From Stereocaulon alpinum (lineage: Eukaryota; Ascomycota; Lecanoromycetes; Lecanorales; Stereocaulaceae): a stretch of 64,000 nt of DNA. The first letter of the stretch is position 1. Every line of letters begins with the position of its first letter. Location: the NCBI GenBank assembly GCA_018257865.1, contig JAEUBA010000111.1, forward strand, positions 1 through 64,000. Direction: 5' to 3'. The notes under the pieces were generated by a model that searched no databases, was not told the DNA's origin, and saw only the letters and a list, made by a program, of their open reading frames with translations. Shown piece by piece: positions 11,370 to 23,076 of this stretch. The position numbers were made by a program, and so were the translations under genes.

Positions 11370-12442
11370 ATGCCCCTTCTCTCACCATGTGTCATTGCTA
11401 TTTTAGGCTTCGGTGTGGCTGCCGCCTTTCCACTGGATAGCTTATCTGGTATCGCAACAACCTTGATAGATACCAGCTCGACGAACACAGCCGTCCCGGG
11501 AAGTAAAGACGTGTTTCGGCCAGTATGCCTTGGCAGATCATACGGTTATGAGCTATCCTTAGACAGTTGCGCAGACGTCTTGTTGCTCATCAACTCCTCG
11601 TCTACTGCCGTGCGTACATACGGAATGCGTGGGACCGGTGACTTTGACGTCACCTTGCCACGGCGATATATAAGCCGTGAGTATCTGACATGTTATATGA
11701 TGCTCAGTGCTTCACCATCGCTGAAGTCAAGCTGCAGAGGACGGGAAATGCATGATCGACGTCCAACTTGATCCTCACGCGTTCAGTGGGGTTGCAAGCC
11801 TGTATATGATTGCATCTGGATCATTCTCCATCATCGAAGAATGCGTGATGGGGACTCCCTCTCATCAAGGTGGATCCATCATGCTCGGTAAGGCATCAAA
11901 GTCCCGAAGCCACTACATGAACAGCGAAGACTATTAATCTTGATTAGGTGACGGCCGACTATATAGCACTGTAGCCTCATTTAAGTCAGAGGTATGGTGT
12001 TATGGACTCATAGTGACAAGCATCCAAGACTCCTGCCAGAACATCTTGGACACCATGCCAGTTTCGACGGCAGAGCAAACTTTTGGGCCGTGGAATGATT
12101 CGTCTGCCATGGTGAAGCTTCCTTACATATTGACATCCCGTGAGTTTCTCGCAGATATCTTCGCCGAATGATTCTGGCTGACCAATCCGATAGGGGACCA
12201 GCGTTGTACTATGATCATAGACTGCAGTGGGTTGCGCGACATGTTTTCTTGGTACGAGATCTGGAGCGTGGGAGTTGCGCTCAATGGAATCTGCATCAGA
12301 AACAGTCACGGTGGTTACCAGACACATCTTGGTAGGCCTACATATACATTTGGCAGAGTCTAAACTAATGTGTTGTTCTCCAGGTCTGCAAGATCGTCTT
12401 TCAATATCACTAAACCGTTTGGGTCAATTACCTACCTACTAG
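11370..12442 (+). CDS. Secreted protein with two tandem four-cysteine domains (candidate effector)
   Basis: This is the first gene-like unit after the RIP block. My model joins 11370-11676, 11738-11887, 11948-12139, 12194-12331 and 12384-12442, with introns of 61, 60, 54 and 52 bp and all junctions in phase 1. It gives 281 residues without an internal stop. Residues 1-20 look like a signal peptide. Domain 1 has cysteines 53, 67, 107 and 138 and GG at 147-148. Domain 2 has cysteines 170, 182, 221 and 250 and GG at 256-257. Both share DSC at the second cysteine, an LP segment before the third and GG-x-x-x-LG after the fourth. The first and third introns both split the codon four residues before the third cysteine; the second and fourth both split the glycine codon a few residues after GG. 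That pattern argues for an internal duplication of a gene segment with its introns. The function is unknown. The same four-cysteine layout occurs in the genes at 29272 and 44519. Confidence 0.7.
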
Positions 12443-13776
12443 GTCGAGAATGAAACATATGGAACATCATAAGTAGCTTATTCCACATGACCGCGCTCTG
12501 TCTTGCAATGGTAGCATACTGTGTCGTGCCTTGAGGCGGATTAATTCCCATGTGCGCTCGGAACCCGTCTTGTCCGAGCAAGAGGGTTCCGACCACGCTT
12601 GGAAGACGCTCTTGCTTGCGCTCAGCTCCATCCCTAGACGATCCTTGTAGGAGCTATGCTTCTGCACTACACAGATCAGTGAATAATACAATTTGACAGC
12701 ACAGACATTATTGGGCTCCGTGACTTTCAAAACAAGTCAATATCAGCCAATGATTATCACAAACAATTGATTATACAAACCACGATGAACGTCATCGACA
12801 CGGATCATCATAATAGTATTCCTTTGTCGACGTGGTTACAATATCAAGCTACTTTAGAATATCAGTGACCTGATTGGAGGAGAGTCAGTCATGAATTAGT
12901 ATGTGAGCAACATCATTGCTATTGATGTTGTTGCTAGCCAGAATTGCGTGCAGAGATTTTCTTACGTGCGCATGGAGGCCTTGGCAAGCCCTAGCCCTAG
13001 TAGACTAGTGGCAAGCATAACCTAGTGTCGCAGACCTCATCCACCACAGCTTTCACCAATATTCTAACGAGCTACAATATCATAGGTGGCGATATAGGTC
13101 GAGGACACAGGGTGATATACGCAGCCGAGACGCTCTATGATACTGAATTGTCTTTGCGCAAGAAGATGATGGCTCGTGACCGCTTTCCATGGGGGTGTAT
13201 GTAATAAAGTCCGCAGCATCAGACACTGTACCTGGGAACAGAGTCCTAGCCCTAAGTCTACACTACCAAGTGCCATACTTCACATACTTGGCCGTCAATT
13301 ACTTCTTAGTCGAAGCTAGGCTCACTATGGCCGTAGCTATAACGCCAAGGTGCTCTGAAGGGGCAACAAGCCTCTAGATGCAGTTATGCTTCGCTTGACC
13401 GCTGAAGTCAGCATCTGCCCAATTTGCGTCTTGCAGCCAATTCCTTGCCGCCAATACTTCACGCTCGCGACCACGATGTGTCAGCAATTGCAATACGGTG
13501 TCTAAATTCAGAACATAAAAGTTGAAAGTAGTAAGACTAGGATTGCATGGAGATATCACGGACGTTCACGGTCAGTACTAGAGATTGGATGCTATGTTGC
13601 AACAGACGGGCGTATGGCAACCTGGAAGGCGCCTGCCAAAATCGAAATCCTAGCGAGGCTTTGTCGACCACTAGCACGACAAAATCTGGTACCTTGCTGC
13701 TCGTTCGACAACAACCCTACACCACCAGTAGCATTAGTGTTGTTGCAGTGGTCCCTCTCCTTTACATAAATCCACA
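12443..13776. other. Intergenic, no supported gene
   Basis: CA/TG content is normal and the base composition is that of the unique genome. Only short ORFs of 60-130 codons occur on both strands, without a recognisable domain or a convincing splice chain. The last part, just before 13777, is probably the former promoter of the carboxypeptidase pseudogene. Confidence 0.5.
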
Positions 13777-15590
13777 ATGCAGGCTACCTCCTTCCTCAAT
13801 TTGTTCCTGTTCACCTGCTTTACAGCAGCCTCACCAAGTCGCGAAAGGCTATCTTCCGCTGAAGAGACACTGCAGAAGAGTGTCTCTCAATACTCAAATC
13901 ATACTACCCAGAAATTTGCTGTTGATGGCATGAAGCTTCCCGAAATTGACGTCGACATCAGCGAGGCTGCAAGGCTCATGCCAATATCGTCCAATGCCAA
14001 AAAGACCAGAGAACTCTTTTTCTGGTTTCACCGCTCTTCTATTCCTGCTGCAGAAGACGAGATTGCCATATGGTGCAGCACGTTGTTCAACTGGCTAAGC
14101 GTTGCCTAGGCTTCTACAAGAACTGAGTCAACGGTTCTCAAACCCAAGGATAGGCGGTCTACGCTACCGGCGGAAGCTATGGTTTATCCTATGTATCTTA
14201 CATTGTGGACGCTCTCATCGACGCTACCGACACAACGTACTAGGATATCACTAGTTTCCGATCATTCATCCCATTCAAGATAAGGCGCCAGGGCGAGATT
14301 ATAGGAACTTTTAAGTCGTAACCTTTACGACCATACCATGCAGTGCCAGCTGTGGGCTTTCTGGACTATAGGATTATTGTTTTAAACATGGAGAGCGGCA
14401 TTAGCTTCTCCATACGCGACCATGCCGAGTCCTGCGATTATCTGACTTACGTTGACCATTACCTCACTGTCCCTCCACATCTACTATGCGACGGTGGAGA
14501 GTAACTCCTTGCTTCAACACGTATCATGTCTTAGAAATCTTTTATCGCCCGTGGAGCATGCTTGGCCCACTCATTATGGGTGAAGATGCGCCGTTCAGCC
14601 CCAATTCGTGCTTCGATTGAAGCGATGTAAAAGCCGCCATCCACGCTCATCAAGGCTCTTGATGATCCAAATGGTCCAGTCCAGAAGCCAAACCGGACCG
14701 ACTAGCGAAGACCACCAAGGACCAGTAATTGCTAACGGTTTTGAGTGGTCTACGTGCAGGGGTATACGGCACCTCAAATCTCAAGTCTGGAATAGATCTC
14801 GGAGTAAGGCTGGTCTTTGCCAGGTGATCCTCGTATATACTGTAGTGTTTGGTTTGCTAGCCGGGTAAGGTAATTAGCTAATCTCTGTAGGTATAACGCC
14901 TAGGTAGAAACTTACTTGCCACACCTCCAAAAACTACGGTCTATATATCTAGAACTACTAATCTACTAACTATATAGCTTGGACTGATCAAAAGCTAGAC
15001 TACTAATATTCTAAGCCGGACCAACCATCTAGCAAAGAATGGCAAAATAAATACCTAAACTGAATATGATATTTACCGAATAGTCTGTTGCATCAAGAGC
15101 CTTGACGCTCATAGCGGCACGAATTGGACACAATGCTCGGGAACTCACTCGTCAGTCACCGGTACTGGTCGATAGTCCCAGCCACAAATACTGTGCTATG
15201 ACTTGTCATTGAGGCAACGAACCGTGCCGTCTTTGGCGTAAGCGGACTGGGTTTCGTCTTACCTGTCGATGACAGCTCACTGGTGATTCAAGATATGACG
15301 TGAAATTGACTCCAGGAATTTCAGACTCCGCTAGCTGAAGTTCTCTTGTTCCCTTACCATCGAATATTTGATGACAGTCTACTCGTAGGAGCTAGGATCT
15401 CGGATAATGGGGCGCCGAGCAAGGCTTGTGAAACGGGTCAATGTATATGGCAGGACACGATGGGCTGTCAGCGTCATCTATTACAACTGTTGAGCTGATA
15501 CCTATTGTGGAGCTCCCCACATCTACATCAGGCGGTACTTATCGATCGATGGAATTCCTGCTGGGCAACATATAGTCATTGAGCCACAGA
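13777..15590 (+). pseudogene. Serine carboxypeptidase (peptidase S10) pseudogene
   Basis: The region opens with an intact start and signal peptide (MQATSFLNLFLF...) and the S10 N-terminal motif TRELFFWF at residues 78-85, then stops at 14109. Further S10 blocks follow in shifting frames: VYATGGSYGLSYVSYIV near 14160-14205 (normally GESYAG around the catalytic serine), CDYLTYVDHYLTVPP near 14430-14475, DVKAAIHA near 14622-14645, VIEATNRAVFG and LVIQDMT near 15200-15300, and SMEFLLGN near 15550-15570. The order and spacing match a full-length secreted S10 enzyme. Stops and frameshifts break it in at least five places, and the serine motif has lost its first glutamate. The gap between the DVKAAIHA and VIEATN blocks is longer than usual, so an insertion around 14850-15050 is likely. 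The decay is by indels more than by CA-to-TA change. Confidence 0.85.
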
Positions 15591-17285
15591 GGCTTTACAA
15601 CGCAGACAGGTCACTTCTGTTGCACGACAGCATTTGGGAAACGCAAGAGCTGAGAACGACTGGTTTTATAAGCACGAAGGCGCTTCGCCTGGTGCGACAG
15701 CGTTGCACGCAAGTCCATAGCATCACTTTGTGTCTAGTATCACCCCTCTCCAAGCTGTCAGCAGTCGCTACTCACACCCACTAGCGTTCATTCTGAGGTC
15801 CTAAAGGAGAACCTGAAAGGTCTGGAGCTGTTACCTTCATGCCTGATTGCGGGCAAGATGCCCTGACGAGCCTGGAGAGCCGACGCCGATACAGTCACCC
15901 CCTTTGTTGCTTTACTTCTGCTTGACATTCAAATGATATGTCATACGTATCTTACGCGATTTTTACCTCGAAGCTGCCGTTGCCCCTCATTTTGTACGAT
16001 CTCCTCAAATGGGATCTCTGGCATGGTTAGGTAATGTTTCCGTGTTCAGATGCCACAATTAGCGTCTCATGGTTGCACATGCCTGACCATGGTCGTAAAT
16101 CCCTCCAAGCCCTCACTGATGACACGCGTTAAGTCGCACATTCCGGTTGAATCGGAAGAGCTTCTTGGCGTATGACGAATGGTCGCTACAAAGAAAGATT
16201 CTCAGATTTGATTGCCGCTAAGACAACGTTCGACAACTGAAGAGCATGCATCTCCACGTGAGTCGCGGCGCTAGAAACCCCCCAAGTCTAGCAAGTGACA
16301 TAGGTGCAACGTCACCAAGCAGTGATGTTGTTTTCGATGAGCAGACTGACGTTTTGGATTTCGTATCGGTTTCCTTCGAGTTTTCGCCTATGCAAGATGC
16401 ACATGTCGTCGGATGTAAGTCCATGCATGTAGAACGGCGTTACATAAAGTCTTGGCTCTCGAGTACTGATTTGACATGAGGTGTCCGTGCGTGATCTCGC
16501 TCACAAGGAATCTGCACAAGTATTCTGAAGAATATGGGGATCGGCGATTACTTTGCAGCAGAAAATCTCGCTACAAATCATTCGAACATGCTCTGCTCCC
16601 AGCAACGTCACAATTCGTGTCTATACATGCTTAGAGTGAAAGAAGGCTGTTTATCACTACAAATGACAAGTATGAAAACCTATATATATTGATACATTCA
16701 TGTGTCAGGGGACGAGTCGCAAAGCTGTGCTTGAGCGTGGAGAATGCCTCGATATGACTGCATGCTTCGCGCTTGCTAGGATTTCAGTATGTAAAAATTT
16801 GTATTGCGCATAAGAAGGCAGAAAGCAGCACTGTACTCGAACGGCTCAATTGATGAGCAAGACGGCTACCTTAACATCTAGAAACCGAGTCAAAATCGAA
16901 ACACTCGCGTAAGCCGTGATGGAGAATCTCTTGTACACAATAACTGGTTTTTGTATTTTTGTGTTTTAACGTGACCTATAGAAGCTAACTATATGTTTTG
17001 CTGACATGACCGTCTTCCATTCAACGGCCTTGGAACATAAAGCACCACTTCGGGTAAAGGTCAAAGAAATTAGACGCACACGCGATCCAGACTGGCCAGG
17101 TCCAGATGAATGACAAGACAAGGAAAACTGGTGACCATAAGGTCAAAGGTAATACTGGGCTTCGAGGTGACTTCCAAAAAAGCTTTTCGATGGTTTCGGA
17201 GCTCGAAAACACCCATCCTCCGCCCGCCTGCGAGAGCTCTGTCGCTATTGATGGTAGACGTAGCGGATAAGTTTTGGCGATCCGC
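15591..17285. other. Intergenic, no supported gene
   Basis: No ORF here has a recognisable domain. A pair of overlapping antisense ORFs around 16218-16479 are each below 80 codons. The last 300 bases are the 3' flank of the hydrophobin gene on the minus strand. Confidence 0.5.
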
Positions 17286-17639
17286 TTATAGAGTGATCGG
17301 TGCACAAACAGTGCCAACAGCAATGACGTTACCGGTCTGTCAACGAGTTAGACTAATGATGTCTCTCAGGGAGAAGTATCGATAAGTACTGACCTGGGGA
17401 CCACTGTTGCAGCAAGCAAGCACCTGTTGTGGGGCGCAATTTGGGTTCAAGAGCTGGATGAGACTGAGAGCAAAGCAGGACAGGCTGACGTCGATTATGC
17501 CCTTCTGAGTTGTGGGGCAGCAAGCAGTGGTTTGGCCGGCACTGCATTGGCTGGGAGGAGCTGTGGAGGAGGTAGGGTTGGGGGCAGCGGTGGCAGCGAG
17601 GGCCATGGCGAGAACAGCGATGATGGATTGGAACTGCAT
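17286..17639 (-). CDS. Hydrophobin (class I-like)
   Basis: The model joins exon 1 (17639-17394) to exon 2 (17336-17286) across a 57-bp GT-AG intron, giving 98 residues. Residues 1-19 form a signal peptide ending in ATAAP-like sequence. The mature part has the eight hydrophobin cysteines in order C, CC, C, C, CC, C with spacings of 7, 13, 12, 7 and 15 residues. The last cysteine (in TVCAPITL) lies in exon 2, so the intron is needed for a complete hydrophobin fold. Hydrophobins are secreted and assemble into water-repellent layers on hyphae and spores. The spacings lie between textbook class I and class II, nearer class I. A TATA-like site lies about 140 bp upstream. Confidence 0.92.
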
Positions 17640-17773
17640 GTTGATGGTTGGAACTTGAAGACGGAAGTCTTGGAAAGTTGTTTGAGAGTGTTGAGGATGG
17701 TTTGAAATGTAGCTGATTGATTGATGATTGTTGAGCTGATGATGAGGAAATATTGAAGAGGGAGGAGGCCCTT

Positions 17774-17786
17774 CTTATAGATATTT
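17774..17786 (-). promoter_or_regulatory. TATA-like element upstream of the hydrophobin gene
   Basis: On the minus strand the sequence reads ATATCTATAAGAAG, about 140 bp before the start codon at 17639. A pyrimidine-rich leader follows and ends in CAACATCAA-type context at the start codon. Strong TATA boxes are common for abundantly expressed hydrophobin genes. Confidence 0.45.
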
Positions 17787-20700
17787 GGAGAGCCTGAAAA
17801 GTGGTGGCTCATTGACACAGTCGATAGACATCATCCTCAGCTGCCTCATACTCAACCTCGTAGCTCGTTCCGCGAGAGGTGCGGATCATCTTGGAGAAGC
17901 TAGGGTCCTGGGAAGCCAACAAATCTGCTTCCAAGCCATCAAGGATCGACATTGCGTTCTCTGAGCCGCGTCAAGATCAGCGATGCAATCACTGTAATAG
18001 GGTAAGTCAAGATACTCGACACAGACTTAATTTAGTTCCCAAGAGCGAGTATCGCAACATTGATCTTTTGACTCCATCGGCACGATTTCCATCCGTCGAT
18101 GGCTGGAAGTATTGGCTAGGCTTGTCCAAGACCAAGGAAAACAAGCGAAACAACGACGTAGGTGGTAAACCACCAAGTACGATGATGCAAAATTATCTCC
18201 CTGCTGCGACAGCCGTTCGGAAGGTTCGAGGGCTTTCCAGCCAGCCGCTTTCGAGGACTGTTCGAGCTTCTACAGCCTCCCGTATAGACGGAATGCAGGG
18301 GCATGCATGTTTGTGGCTGCTGTAGCTGCGCCTGAAGATCTGTGAGCTACTTTAGGGTCCCAGACATTGGCCTGCCAAGATCTGAAATGACCATCGTGAT
18401 GGCGGCGCTTCCGTCGTGGAGCATCCTGGGAGACATGCACAATTGTAACATCATTCGTTTGACCGAGAATACCTCCTTGTGATCACCAGGCTGACGTGGT
18501 CCTCTGCGTGCAATAGCTTTACTGTATCTTGACCATAGGCAGGTTGGGAAGACACCTGAACCCGTACATCTGTCTGAGTTCCAACAAATTGACAAGGCAG
18601 ACCGCGCGTGCAGGATATTCCTTGCAGCGTAAGGAACAATGCGAATGACGTACTAATTCCATGGCTTTCCATAGAGCTAAAATAAGCACCCATTTCGCGC
18701 TCTGTAAAGCCTCAGAGCTTTCGTTAAGGGGACTAAGTCAACGACTTACGGTGTGTTCCGTAGCGAAGACATGGTAGCACCAAAACATGGTCTTTGATGT
18801 AGCACCAGGCTGCATTAGGTACTCCACATGTCGGCAATGCGGGGGGCTGAAAGAAAGCCAGTAGCGGAAAAAAGTATGAGTCTGTATTTTCAATGGCGAT
18901 GCATGCATATCGCGCTGTCAGCTGGCGCGATGGCGGATATGAGCTTATGCAGTTGACTCTTTAGTCAGCTAGCTCAGAGCTTACATTCTGAAAGTATGTG
19001 AAGCACGTACGATCACCAACAACTCGCAAAAGGCTGCACAGATCCTACTGAAGATGGCACACATCACGAGACGCCGGCTTCGTGTCTTTGTCCTCTCGGG
19101 GTTTCTTGGCTGACACTTTGCTATCTCTGTACTCTCAGAATCACGCGGCTGACAGCACGTAGTACCCGCAAGTAATGGATGACAGCGGGCATCGTTCGTA
19201 ATGTGGCGAACTCTAACATTTGGTGCCCGGAACCGGTTCGAGCTTGGGCCATACATAACGATGTTCAGGGGACCCTGGACTTGCAAATGATGATAATCAG
19301 TGATAATAGGCCAGCGGTAGCGGGTTTAGCCACCGGGTTGACTTCGCTAAATACGGGAGGATCCGGGGAGCGTCGGTACTTCGATGACGAACATCTGCTA
19401 TTAGGTAAAAGACTGCCTAAGATCGCTGGCGCATCCGTCAGTAAATGTCGTGGTTCGGTTATCGCCAATCGAACTTTATATGATCTTGGTACGCAACCCA
19501 AACAGGGCAGCCAGCCAATTTTCGTGCGTCAAGTTAGCGTTGCGCACGAATGGCACACAATGGATTTAGCGTGGTTTCGTCGCGATCTCCGACCTGGCGT
19601 AGCGAAGACTTAAGCGTTTCTCCGCACTTTTGCCTTGGTTTGGCGGGCTGTCGATCAGTTTCTCTTCTAAGCTCTATCTCAGAAGGAAATGAAAGCCAGT
19701 TGCTCACCGCACGTCCACAATCCGTTGGTGATCCTTCAAACAGACCCGAGATGAGACACCTGGTGCGCCGTGATCTCATACGGGACAACGATAGCTTCGC
19801 ATTAGGTGGCACCGACACCGTTGGCAAGCTTTGTGCTAGGATAACAGACGATCCCTCCCAGTTACGCAGTGACGGCACAAGTAGGACCACATTGGGACAT
19901 TCTTTCTGGAATAAGCCGGTATCGATGCCCGCGGCTATTTACGAGAAAAAAGCTTCTTCGCCAGGGAGTAGGCAAGGGGGCCCGACGCCGCTGGCGTACA
20001 TGGCTTTCGAGCTGAAGACGGTCCCAGTGTCGAAGAGAAGCAGGCGGTGGGTAAGGCGTTGTGGACATGCGCCGTCTCCGTAGGCTTCTTGGGTAGATTG
20101 AACGTCTTGCTGTCAATTATCGGTCTTCCATCTTTATTACATTCGCCGCCGAAAAGGTAGAAAGAAATCACCATGCTCGACCACACCTCCGCTGTCAAGA
20201 CCAACAACCGCGAGGTTTCGGGTCATGGGCAAGCCGCAGAGCGACGCTGATACCGGTCTGGCTGTTCCTCGTTGCAGAAATCATGGCCTCATGTGTGTGC
20301 TTAGCCGTATCTTCACTTGGGATGTACAATCGTCGAGGGCGCCGTGCCGACCGTGATAACCCCACTTGAGGCGGCGTTTCGAGTATGCTGCTGCAAGCCC
20401 ACTAGATGGAAGTGCCACCAAATTGGGACGGCCGTTCGTAACATTGGACGCCCTTCCTCAGCAGAAAGTGGCGATAGCGTTACCTCAAGAGCGCACAGTG
20501 ATGTGTGAGGAAGGCTGAAAAATTGGCAATTTCAAGACATGGCAAGGCAGATAAAACAAGCAGACCAGTCTCCAAAGCATTGTCAATTTTGACAGAATTA
20601 GAAGTACAAGAGTCGAAGCTCACATTTGACTAGCTAATGATGCCTACTGTGTTTGAATCTCACATCTTCTGGCTTCAGCAGTCACGAAAATTTTCAATCA

Positions 20701-22054
20701 CTGGGAAACGTACGAAAGCGTGAGAGAGATCGAAAGAGCAGCGTCTTGGAGAAGCGGGTCCCCTCTGATATATTCCCACGCAAGTACGGCCCACTCGGAT
20801 GCTGAAGTCACAATGCTTGATGTTGTGCAGCGCGTCTGCGGCCATATTCGGAAGTCTCATGCATTGCGCTCGATGACGCAAAAATTCGTGATCACACAGA
20901 TGTCAAAGGAATGACCATTGAAGGATTTTCCTAATGCTGATAAGCGAAGCAAAGCGTTTAAACGATACACTTCTGGCCTTTGTTCTTGCACGAAATCTTT
21001 GAAGTCTCGGCCCTTGTGGCCACCGCAATTGAATTTCCTATCGTCGTCCCTGTGCCTTGTAAAACTTGAATGATAGACTTGGTTGCAGTCTGGAACAAGT
21101 GCTGTCAGCCTATGATTGTGCGATTGCCCGAACAATCTTTGTTGGTGCTTTTGCCTTATGGGTCCTGTGCCACGCAGCCGTGCCTACTGGCTTTCAGTCG
21201 GTATGTACGCGTTCCTCCGGTCATACCAATGACCAATTACCGACACACAAGCTCTTGAGCGCGAGAGACTTTCTTCCAGTCCTGTCCGCAGGGTTAGGGT
21301 CGTAGTTTCAGTTGGCTGTCCGCATTTTGATGCGATGCTTTCTCAGCTACCTGATCTGGCTAGGTCTGCAAGTGGCTGCATAGCGATTACCCCTTGCGTG
21401 TATCCGACCTCTTCGTTTGTGCATGAGGATGTGAAGACTCTTATCTTGCCATGGCCGGATAGGCGGTCTCCGGACCCGGCTGGCTGGTACGCAGATACCG
21501 TCTGAAGGGTGAACCTCTTATCATGGGGCGGAGCATTTCAGGTTCAGAGCCACAACTAGGGAGAATCATCTTACATCATACCAATTCAGTGACACTATGA
21601 TACGTAGGGACAGATCAGTGACCCTTGTAAGTGTTTGTCAGAACGGATAGTAGTGGACGTTGCAGTAAGAACTTCAACATACTTATCTTCGCTACCAGAC
21701 TGATCACTTGGCAAACATGTCGGGGCAAGTATACCGACACTCCGGCTTCGCGACCTCTAAAGCTTTGATGTGCAGACGCGACAACACAATGGCTACCAGC
21801 TCGGTCACTCCCTTCATACCTCAACCACGCGCTTGTGCCGGGCGTTCCTCTCTATGTAAACAGATCGAATTATATCTTCAAGCAGAGAACCATTACCTCA
21901 TCCTCACGAATGCATTTCCAGATCTCATCTCAGCTACTGATCAATTGAGTAGCTGACATACGCATCGGTGTCTGCTGCCGCGCGACCGTTTCCAGTCTCG
22001 AGCGGCTCCCCTTGAGAACTTCCCTCCAGGTCTCGGGGCGTCTGGCATTACGAT
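17787..22054. other. Gene-poor accessory region, no recognised gene
   Basis: This 4.3-kb stretch has normal CA/TG frequency and no convincing gene. The longest open frames are 144 codons (19179-19613) and 177 codons (19550-20083) on the plus strand. Both overlap antisense ORFs and show no known motif. A minus-strand 47-codon ORF at 17952-17809 looks coding in composition but is too short to assign. At 19216-19235 the string TTTGGTGCCCGGAACCGG resembles a retroelement primer-binding site after an ACA end, without other support. Confidence 0.4.
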
Positions 22055-23076
22055 ATGGCACTTCCTACTCCCACACGACGCGCTCTTGTTGACCTTCCGC
22101 TCAACTCATGTGCCACGCCCTCGGCAGCGAGAGATATAGCAAAGGAGCCCACAATCCACAAGCGGAGAATCCAGGAAGTCGAGGATCTAGGATTTGTGCC
22201 GCCCGCAACTCGCCTCTGCCTATCACCTGCGCGCTTAGCAAGCACGGTCAGAGACGAAAGAGCAGGAGAAGAGGTACGAGACGTATTGAGCCATCTATGT
22301 GCAAGTGCTGAATGATATAAACTGTTCAGCCTCGCTTTGTGATGCCGTCCATCAACATCGCAACTCCTATATCCATCCCAGCCAACGGTCTTCCTCCCCA
22401 TATCGCAAAAATAACAGAAGGCACTGGTGAAGGAGATTCGCAATACACTTACAAAGATTCAATGTCTTCTCTCATAGACTTTGACCCTGACGAGACGATA
22501 GCCTCCCAGCAAACGACTGCTACAGAGCTTACACAGCCATCGCCATCAAGAGTGAGCAGGGTCAGTAAGTCCAAGAGCTACAGGTGTAACGTTCAAGCTG
22601 ACGGGGGATAGCATGCCGAAACACTTCGTCTCCGATTACGCCTTGCCCACTTCAAGATTCAGACCAATCAGACTAATATCCCCCTTTCACGATTGCGGAT
22701 CTCCAAACCCGGAGGTGAGGATAAGATGTTGGCTCCCGCATCTTCCGTGGTGGACGACCAAGTCTCGTTGCCAAAACTTCTGCCAGCACCGATTTTGTGT
22801 CCGACAGCATATACAGCGCGTACAATAACACAGGGGCGATTTCCGTCCTTACCACCTGGCTCTACAGAGAGCGATCCTGGAACGGGTGATCACGATGAAG
22901 TTTTCAGAACGCCCGCGTTACCGCGTCATGCCACTCGCCTCTCAATCCAGCAGACGAGCAGTCCACCGGATAGTCGATCGCGGGGTGAAGAATGCAATGA
23001 CGATGGTAATTTGACCAGCAGCGCTGTTCGGGGTAAGGCAGCGATTGGACTGTTGGACCTAAGACAAGAGCGCTGA
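22055..23076 (+). CDS. Whi5/Nrm1-family G1/S transcription repressor
   Basis: My model joins 22055-22273, 22330-22551 and 22612-23076 (introns of 56 and 60 bp, phase 0), giving 301 residues. Exon 3 opens with a short motif of the Whi5 family, ETLRLRLRLAHFKIQTNQ followed by IPLSRL, at about residues 150-173. This matches the LRLxLAxFKVxTNQ core that binds the MBF/SBF-type factor. CDK consensus sites are visible at the N-terminus (TPTR, residues 5-8) and just before the motif (SPSR), as expected for a repressor released by cyclin-dependent kinase in G1. The rest is low-complexity and likely disordered. The motif only becomes contiguous with the upstream exons after splicing at GTGAGC/GATAG. A paralogous repressor function is possible; family membership is firm, target genes are inference. 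Confidence 0.75.

Noticed and set aside
11677..11707. A 31-bp intron (GTGAGT to CAG) in the double-domain gene
   Set aside because: Too short and out of frame; the acceptor at 11737 gives a 61-bp intron and restores the third cysteine.
11940..12442. A separate, 5'-truncated paralogue downstream of the 11370 gene
   Set aside because: There is no start or signal peptide, and a 60-bp intron at 11888-11947 joins it in frame to the upstream domain, so one gene is the simpler reading.
17809..17952. A 47-codon minus-strand ORF (starts MSILDGLEADLLASQ) upstream of the hydrophobin
   Set aside because: The composition looks coding, but it is very short, lies in the promoter zone and has no recognised family or exon partner.
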